Positions 58,354 to 64,000 of a stretch of DNA of 64,000 bases are shown piece after piece (the first letter of the stretch is position 1; every line of letters begins with the position of its first letter). Under the pieces are notes generated by a model. It saw only the letters and a list, made by a program, of their open reading frames with translations. It ran no database searches and was not told the origin of the DNA. This DNA comes from Diatrype stigma (Eukaryota > Ascomycota > Sordariomycetes > Xylariales > Diatrypaceae). Made by a program: the position numbers and the translations under genes. Location of the stretch: contig JAKJXP020000031.1 of NCBI GenBank assembly GCA_022225965.2, positions 186,001 to 250,000 of the forward strand. Direction: 5' to 3'.

Positions 58354-60350
58354 ATGGATTCAACCGACACATCTCAAATCTATGTCACACTGGGTCTATT
58401 GCTAGCAACTGCATTATTCTATAAATATGTTTTCTATCCTTCCGTGGTATCACCGCTCTGTAGGATACCGCAGGCGCACTGGTCGTGCTCCATCTCCCCG
58501 ATATGGATCCTCTGGGCACGATATAACAGCCGTGAGAACCGCACGCTGTTCGAGGCTCACCGGGATCACGGACCCATAGTCCGCATCGGCCCCTCCGAGC
58601 TGAGCGTCAATAGCGTCGACGCGGTCAAGACCATCTACCAGGGTGGCTTCGATAAGCACCAGTGGTACTCGGTCTTTGAGAACTACGGGTAATTCCTTCG
58701 GCTGCCCCTTCTCCTACCCCCTACCCCCTACCCCGACATCTTCTCCCGCACGTACATGATGTTATACGAACTATTTGCAGCGGTACTGACCAAACCTCCA
58801 ACCCCCCAAAAAGGGTCCCCAACGTCTTCTCTGCGGCCAGCGCGCGGCACCACTCCATCCGGAAGCGGATGGTCTCGCACGTGTATTCCAAATCGCACAT
58901 CGGCGCGTCGGCCTCGCTCGCGGCCCAGGCCGACCGGGTGCTCAACGGGCGGCTGCTGCGCGCCCTGGCCGCCTCCACGGCGCCGCGCCAGGAGCCCCAC
59001 GGCCTGGACGTGCACTCGCTGTTCGGCGCGGCCGCCATGGACTTCATCACGGCGTACTGCTTCGGCGCCGCGCGGTCCACCAACTTCCTCGCCGCCGCCG
59101 CCTACCGCGCCCACTGGCAGGCCCTGTACGCCACGCGCAAGGCCCACGGCTTCTTCGAGCAGGAGCTACCGGGGCTCTCAGCCGCCCTGCGCCGCGTCCT
59201 GCGCTGGGGCCTCACCCCCGCCTTCGTCGGCGCCGCCAACCGCGAGATCGAGGACTGGTGTCGCCGCATGAGCGATGCTACTATGGCGGACCTGATGTCA
59301 GAGCAGCAGCCGCAAGAGGAAGAGGGCGCAGAGGCGGGAGCCGGAGGCCGTAGCCGTAGCCGCCGTCGTCGCGCCGTCGCTGCGAACACGGCCGACGACC
59401 CCGTCGTAGTGAGGGCGCTGCTCGCGGGGCTCGACAAGGAGGAAGAAGCCAACGGCGCGGCATCGCTCATCCACGCCACGGCCCTGCAGCAGCGCGGGCT
59501 CGCCGTCGCATCCGAGACCATCGATCACGTGCTGGCGGGCCAGGAGACGACCGGCGTCGCCCTCACCTACGCGACATACCATCTCTCCCGATCTCTCGAC
59601 CTGCAGCGCGAGCTGCGCGCAGAGCTGCTTTCTCTACAACCTAACATGAAGCTTCCCCGAAACGGGGCAGACGGCAGTGGGACTGGGGCCGCGATCCCGG
59701 ACTCGCGACAGCTGGACGGCCTGCCGCTCCTGCACGCCGTGGTCACCGAGACGGTGCGGCGGTACGCACCCGCGGGCGGGCCTGAACCCCGCGTCACGCC
59801 CGTCCCGTCGTGTCGCATCGGTCCGTATGACGTGCCCGGGGGTGTCCGCGTCTCCGCCTCGCCGTACAACCTGCACCGCGACGAGGCTGTTTTCCCCGAG
59901 CCCGAGAAGTGGGATCACACGAGGTGGCTTGGACTTCCGAAGAACGGCCAGGGTGCCACGGCCACTTCGGCTGCTGCTGCTGGCGGAGATGACGAGGAGG
60001 GTGAGGGACGCCCCGGCCTCAGCGATGTCCATAGACAGTTTTGGGGTTTCTCGTCGGGCGGTCGCATGTGCCTGGGGTCGAATTTCGCTATGCATGGTTC
60101 GTTGTCTCCCATTCTTCTGCAAAACTTCACTTTTTTCTTTTCAAGGTTGTTTTCGACTCTCCTTAATGCCCGTGTACTGATACAATTATGCTCCGTCCTA
60201 GTGATGAAACTCACGATTGCTGCCATCTACTCGAATTACACTAGCCACATTGTTGATGATACCGGAATAGAGCCGACCGACGCTTATACTGGTCATCCAA
60301 CGAGTAATTCACTCTACTTGCGTTTTGAGAGAGTCATAGACGATGACTAG
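58354..60350 (+). CDS. Cytochrome P450 monooxygenase
   Basis: The exons are 58354-58688, 58814-60096 and 60202-60350, giving about 588 aa. An alternative exon-2 start at 58781 (better TTTGCAG acceptor) is also in frame and would add 11 residues, but it separates NYG from the VPNVF segment that usually follows directly. An N-terminal membrane anchor (YVTLGLLLATALFYKYVF) targets it to the ER. P450 hallmarks are the I-helix AGQETTG, the ExxR helix (TETVRR), the PERF-like FPEPEKWDHTRW, and the heme loop FSSGGRMCLG with Cys ligand near residue 531. A charged low-complexity insert (EEEGAEAG, then an Arg/Ser run) sits mid-protein. The last exon (MKLTIAAIYSNYTS) completes the fold. The ATG at 58354 is preferred over an upstream in-frame GTG. 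Substrate is unknown, and no biosynthetic partner genes are adjacent. Confidence 0.88.
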
Positions 60351-60595
60351 TGGAATATATAAGGATAGCTATATTACATGGTTGTATATATACAGATTCT
60401 AGCACGGTAGATATCACCGCATATCCGGGCGAGTTCCCTACTAGCCAACGATGAATTCGCCTGACTGCAGTTTAACTAACTGGTTGCATATCGATGTGAA
60501 GAATATGAAAGCAGCGACGATTTAAATAGCGGCAATGATCGATATATACTAACACATATGTAGACCCTTCACTGTTTATCTACCCTCCCATGTGT
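60351..60595. other. Short convergent spacer
   Basis: These 245 bp hold the 3' ends of the P450 and esterase genes. Nothing else is seen. Confidence 0.6.
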
Positions 60596-61504
60596 TTACG
60601 TCTGAGCGAACTGCGAAAAGAACGCCCAGGTCTCGTCAGGCGCATAGCTCTGCTCCGCGCCGGCATCCATCGGCAGCGGAGTGTGGTCGCCGTCAAAGGC
60701 GACGAAAGTGACGGGGTGCGTGCAGCCCTCGTAGACAGTCTTCACATGGGTGCCGCTGCCGGCAGCGGGCTCAGCAGCCTCGCGCGGCGCGCAGCCACTA
60801 TTGGCGACGAAGCGATCGCGCAGCTCCCTCCCCAGCGCCATCGGCAGCACGGGATCCGACACGCCGTGCTCGCCGTAGTAGGCGACGGGGAGCCCGTCCT
60901 CGCCGCCGCACCCGCTCATCGGGCCCCCGCTCAGCACGGCCACGGCCCGGAACAGGGCGGACCGGTCGCACGCCAGGGCGTACGACATGGCGCCGCCGTA
61001 GCTGAAGCCCGTGCTGTACCGGTGGTCGGCGTCGACGCACAGGTCGGCCTCGACGGCGGCCAGGATGGCGTCCACCAGGGCCAGGTCCTCGCCCCCGACG
61101 TTGGCCCACCCGGGCAGCGCGCCGCCGAACTCGGCGTCGTTCGTCAGCCCCTGCGCCGCCACGTAGATGGCCGACTCGGTCCCGTCCGCCGCCGGCAGCC
61201 CGTACCAGGGCAGGTACCCCCCCGCGCCCGACACCACCTGCTCCGCCGTCCCGCCCAGCGCGTGGAACGTGAAGATCAGCTTGTACGCGTGCGCGGCGTC
61301 GTACGCGCCGTCGGCCGGCAGCCGGATGTAGAAGCTGCGCGTCTTGCCGTTGACCGTCACGTTGTACGCCTCTGGCGAGGTGAGGGTCGGCTGCTTGCCG
61401 CAGCCTGGCGAGGGCGTGCCTGCGAGGGCGGTCGGTAGCAGGTGGGAGAGGGAGAAGGCGAGGGCCGATAGGACGGCGGTGTACGCGTAGGTGAGGCGTG
61501 CCAT
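60596..61504 (-). CDS. Secreted feruloyl esterase (type B/D-like, PHB-depolymerase-related fold)
   Basis: This is a single-exon ORF of 302 aa. It hydrolyses, by family, ester links between ferulic acid and plant cell-wall polysaccharides and acts outside the cell. A signal peptide is clear (hydrophobic core LSALAFSLSHLLPTALA, likely cleavage after residue 28). The mature protein starts PSPGCGKQPTL, followed by VNGKTRSFYIRLP, which is typical of faeD-like esterases. The nucleophile motif GFSYG places Ser168 as catalytic. Asp217 (HGVSDPVLP) and His274 (GDHTPLP) are the likely rest of the triad. There are six visible cysteines that could form disulfides. Length and order match the family. Other acyl substrates cannot be excluded. 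Confidence 0.88.
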   Translation of the reverse strand: MARLTYAYTAVLSALAFSLSHLLPTALAGTPSPGCGKQPTLTSPEAYNVTVNGKTRSFYIRLPADGAYDAAHAYKLIFTFHALGGTAEQVVSGAGGYLPWYGLPAADGTESAIYVAAQGLTNDAEFGGALPGWANVGGEDLALVDAILAAVEADLCVDADHRYSTGFSYGGAMSYALACDRSALFRAVAVLSGGPMSGCGGEDGLPVAYYGEHGVSDPVLPMALGRELRDRFVANSGCAPREAAEPAAGSGTHVKTVYEGCTHPVTFVAFDGDHTPLPMDAGAEQSYAPDETWAFFSQFAQT

Positions 61505-62895
61505 GTTTTCTCAGCGATCAATGATGGCTCGTCCCGTGGGATAGGGGGGTAGGTGGGTACTGTACGAGGGTTGCTGGTGAATCTAGCGGCCGATCCTGGG
61601 ATCGTCCGCCGTTACCATATATATAGGGTTTCCATTCCCACTGTCGTCAGGAACGGGAAAGCTATTGCATGGTAGCACCGCACAGCTTCTCCGCCATTTC
61701 AAAAACCGAGTTGGGAACGGCGAAACAGAGGACTGGGATTGTGAGTTTTGCACATGATTATCCAGCCTATCACCTGTGCCAAGCCATTGTTCCGGTTCTT
61801 TGACGTACCCGTGAACGAAGAGCCCGGTCAGTAGATTTTCGGATACCATAGCGGCAGTTCTCTTCTCTGTTGAACCCTTCCGCTGTCAAGTTCCCAACTA
61901 TAGTTACCCCACAGCAGCATTCGCGATCGTGGCTCATAATGCATGGCGTTAAGGGTAGGGAACTTAATAGAGCCTATTGGCCATCTTGAGAGGCTTCTCC
62001 AGTCGCCGTAAACGGCTAAATTGCGCTCAAGCCTCAATTGATAAAAGGAGTGCCATGTGGTAGGACAGAAAGGATTAGAGCTAGCCCTGTAACTTACACA
62101 ATATCGTGAGCATTGCCTTCATATTACCGCGAGAGGGAAGCTTGACAGGGGTCAAGTCTCAGTCATGTTATAGGTGAATACCTGGAAAATGCCATCAAAC
62201 AGACTGTCCAAGAGTCATCGGAAGTAGATGATTAACCTCTGGTTAATCGCTTACTTCCATATTCCTATCTAGCAGATATTACCACACAAAGAAGATTCAG
62301 TCACCATATTCCTGCTACGACAAACCAGGTATACATCTGCTCAAGATAATATATATTGAACCAGTGTTAAGTTGTGATTGTGAAAATTGTTTATAACAAG
62401 CTTAGCATGGATGACTCAGGTTTGCGCCAATGGCTTTGATTAGTACACTCAGTGAATCTTCTATAAGTATTGGTGTGTCTTTAAGAAAACCTTAGCCGTG
62501 GAAAATCACGTACTATTTCAGAGATAAGAGAACTCAGGAAATATAGGGACGTTTATATAAATCTTATCTGATATCTAATAGCGAATCTTTGTTATCGAGA
62601 TCTCTTAACCTCGTCTATCTCGTTTCATTATAACCACTGTATTAAACTGCGAATTTATTTGGGTTTCTAACCTAGCTCAGAATTTGTCACATTTAGGCTA
62701 GCTTAGCCCCTTAATGGCGTATCCAGCCACCTAAGGGAACGTACGGGCTTGGATTTATTACCCTTATTTCTTCTGTTACGGGCTAATGGGCTTTATAGGA
62801 ATTGATAAAACAAATTCCCAATTAGTATTGTGGAATCTAAAGCTAAAGAAAGAAAGAAGGAAAAGTAAATATAGGAAAGAAAGGTTCGAAGGTAT
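61505..62895. other. Intergenic DNA left of the LTR cluster
   Basis: This is the promoter side of the esterase followed by unassigned sequence. The last 50 bp (62846-62885) are an A/G-rich tract resembling a polypurine tract directly before the first LTR copy. No gene is seen. Confidence 0.5.
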
Positions 62896-63017
62896 TGTGG
62901 GGCGGTTACGTGGATTCGCTACTAGATAGATCTCCTTAGCTGTTAGCTTAGTTTTACTTACTTAGTAGAATACAACTTCGTTTCCCCCTTATTCCGGATC
63001 CCTATAGTGATTCCACA
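62896..63017 (+). repeat. LTR copy A
   Basis: 122 bp starting TGTGGGGCGGTTACGTGG and ending GTGATTCCACA. It is preceded by a purine-rich tract and followed by TT and a primer-binding site. Confidence 0.75.
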
Positions 63018-63019
63018 TT

Positions 63020-63051
63020 TGGTGACGAAAGTGGGACTCGAACCCACGCGG
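63020..63051 (+). promoter_or_regulatory. Primer-binding site complementary to 32 nt of a tRNA 3' end
   Basis: This begins TGGTGACGAAAG. Its complement reads as a complete tRNA T arm (GTGGG-TTCGAGT-CCCAC), acceptor strand TTTCGTC, discriminator A and CCA. Eukaryotic tRNA genes do not encode CCA, so this is a copy matching a mature tRNA. The CGCG before the T arm suggests a type II tRNA such as Ser, but this is weak. Confidence 0.75.
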
Positions 63052-63060
63052 ATTGCTAAA

Positions 63061-63176
63061 TGTGGGATTACTGTAGGGATCCGGAATAAAGGGGAAACGA
63101 AGTTATATTCTGCTAAATAAATAAAGCTAAGCTAATAGCTAAGGAGATTTATTTAGTAGCGAATCCACGTAACCGC
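63061..63176 (-). repeat. LTR copy B, outer end truncated
   Basis: On the minus strand it ends GTAATCCCACA. Its first six or so bases are replaced by the end of the neighbouring primer site, sharing the CGCGG/GGCGG junction. Confidence 0.7.
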
Positions 63177-63204
63177 GTGGGTTCGAGTCCCATTTTCGTC
63201 ACCA
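63173..63204 (-). promoter_or_regulatory. Second primer-binding site, minus strand
   Basis: The same 32-nt tRNA-complementary sequence as at 63020-63051, with one visible difference (TTTTCG instead of CTTTCG on the tRNA-like strand). It lies two bases from copy C. Confidence 0.75.
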
Positions 63205-63206
63205 AA

Positions 63207-63328
63207 TGTGGGATCACTATAGGGATCCGGAATGAGGAGGAAACGAAGTTGTATTCTGCTAAGTGAATAAAGCTAAGCTAACAGCTAAGGAGATCTATTT
63301 AGTAGCGAATCCACGTGACCGCCCCATA
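63207..63328 (-). repeat. LTR copy C
   Basis: 122 bp on the minus strand, starting TATGGGGCGGTCACGTGG (TGT changed to TAT) and ending GTGATCCCACA. About 90% identical to copy A by eye. Confidence 0.75.
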
Positions 63329-63338
63329 GTATATAGGC

Positions 63339-63373
63339 AGAAGGGCTAGCCGCCAGAGGGCGCTAGCCCTTCT
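63339..63373. repeat. Perfect 12-bp inverted repeat (hairpin)
   Basis: AGAAGGGCTAGC at 63339-63350 and its exact complement at 63362-63373 are separated by 11 bp. The hairpin lies just outside LTR copy C. It could be a terminator-like hairpin or the footprint of another small element. Confidence 0.75.
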
Positions 63374-63429
63374 TTGGAAATGTACATACAACCTTTGAGC
63401 ACCTTTGTATACATACAGCCTGTGTGCAC

Positions 63430-64000
63430 CATAACATCTTCCATATAAATTAAATATACGAAAAAAATAGCGCTTATTGCTCTTTTTGTTTCTTTTTTTT
63501 TATAGAAATAATTAATAATTCGATATTAATAAGCCATTTTATTTTTATATTACGGATACGATAATTATAAACCCGATATTTTAATTAATTATAAAGCTTT
63601 ATTCGTTATATTAAATCGTATAAAATTAATTAAATAAATTTCCTAAAAGCTGCTTTTTTTACGTATAAACGTAAATAAATCGACGCGTTAATATCTTAAA
63701 TTTCAAACGAAAATATTACGATTTTAAAGTTAAATTAAATTTAATAATAAGGTACGATATTTAATAAAGAAATATAATAAACGACGGCTTTATTACGAAT
63801 ATAAAATTAAATATCATGGTTCGATTATTATTAAAAATAAGATTATTTTATCCAGATTTAGCCATACGTAAATCCCGATATTAACGGTTCCGAATTTAAA
63901 CGATTCGCAATTTTAATTTTCGCAGCTGCCATTAAAAAAAAACCAAAAACTGAAAATCGAATATCGACGAAAACTCGAAAAATGAGCTATTAAATAAATC
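63430..64000. mobile_element. Start of another RIP-degraded AT-rich block
   Basis: From about 63430 to the window end the sequence becomes extremely AT- and TpA-rich with stops in every frame, like the block at 32.8-36.9 kb. No family could be assigned. It continues beyond the window. Confidence 0.75.

Larger units (their letters stand above)
62896..63328. mobile_element. Fold-back cluster of miniature LTR elements (TRIM/SMART-like)
   Basis: Three copies of a 122-bp LTR-like unit (TGT...ACA) lie head to head. Copy A is on the plus strand at 62896-63017. Copies B (63061-63176, outer end missing) and C (63207-63328) are on the minus strand. A and C are each followed after a TT spacer by a tRNA-complementary primer-binding site. 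Between the copies there is no coding space, so the elements would have depended on enzymes from another retroelement. Copies A and C differ at roughly a tenth of positions by eye, so the cluster is not brand new, and it is not RIP-degraded. Confidence 0.72.

Noticed and set aside
60590..61438. 282-aa plus-strand ORF
   Set aside because: It is antisense to the feruloyl esterase, whose signal peptide and catalytic motifs are clear.
58341..61504. P450 plus esterase as a biosynthetic gene cluster
   Set aside because: No backbone enzyme, transporter or transcription factor lies nearby; the neighbours are an F-box gene and mobile DNA.
63020..63204. tRNA genes suggested by GGGTTCGAGTCCCA
   Set aside because: Only the 3' half of a tRNA is present, CCA is encoded, and both copies abut LTR ends. 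They are primer-binding sites, not genes.
1..64000. CRISPR array or bacterial-type operon structure
   Set aside because: No spaced direct repeats of CRISPR type are present and genes have spliceosomal introns; the DNA is eukaryotic.

Overview
The window is nuclear DNA from a filamentous ascomycete (Pezizomycotina, probably Sordariomycetes). The signs are single-copy eukaryotic genes split by short GT-AG introns of about 50-125 nt with CTAAC/CTGAC-type branch sites, typical fungal proteins (Gpi18, Nup145, a Mer3 helicase, a P450, a secreted feruloyl esterase), and blocks of extremely AT-rich, TpA-rich DNA. Those blocks look like transposons degraded by repeat-induced point mutation (RIP). The species cannot be named from the sequence alone.

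Layout. 1-1.4 kb: G3E/CobW GTPase, cut by the window edge. 2.4-7.3 kb: meiotic helicase MER3/HFM1 with four exons. 8.4-10.0 kb: nucleotide-sugar transporter. 12.6-16.0 kb: large Ser-rich disordered protein. 16-22 kb: gene-poor DNA of ordinary composition. 22.1-23.5 kb: GPI mannosyltransferase 2. 23.5-27.2 kb: second gene-poor stretch. 27.3-29.3 kb: hypothetical protein. 30.3-31.2 kb: C2H2-like protein broken by one in-frame TAG. 32.8-36.9 kb: RIP-degraded block with a decayed pogo/Fot1-type transposase, itself split by a roughly 420-bp insertion with a 17-bp target duplication. 37.2-38.6 kb: intact relative of the broken C2H2-like gene. 39.06-40.46 kb: RIP-degraded Tc1/mariner element with recognisable ends. 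40.8-41.3 kb: small membrane protein. 41.6-42.8 kb: short-LTR element with a degraded interior. 43.3 kb: tRNA-Val(AAC). 44.1-44.9 kb: centrin-like EF-hand protein. 47.1-53.5 kb: NUP145 nucleoporin precursor with six exons. 54.9-57.2 kb: F-box protein. 58.4-60.4 kb: cytochrome P450. 60.6-61.5 kb: feruloyl esterase. 62.9-63.33 kb: fold-back cluster of three 122-bp LTR copies with tRNA-complementary primer sites. 63.4-64 kb: start of another AT-rich block.

The genes do not form one pathway or an obvious metabolic cluster. They are housekeeping genes (nuclear pore, GPI anchor, Golgi transport, meiosis, spindle pole) interspersed with accessory ones (P450, esterase, C2H2-like family). The most unusual content is in the mobile DNA: the miniature LTR cluster at the right end, and the non-autonomous insertion inside the dead pogo element. 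I found no clear evidence of an unknown multi-gene system.
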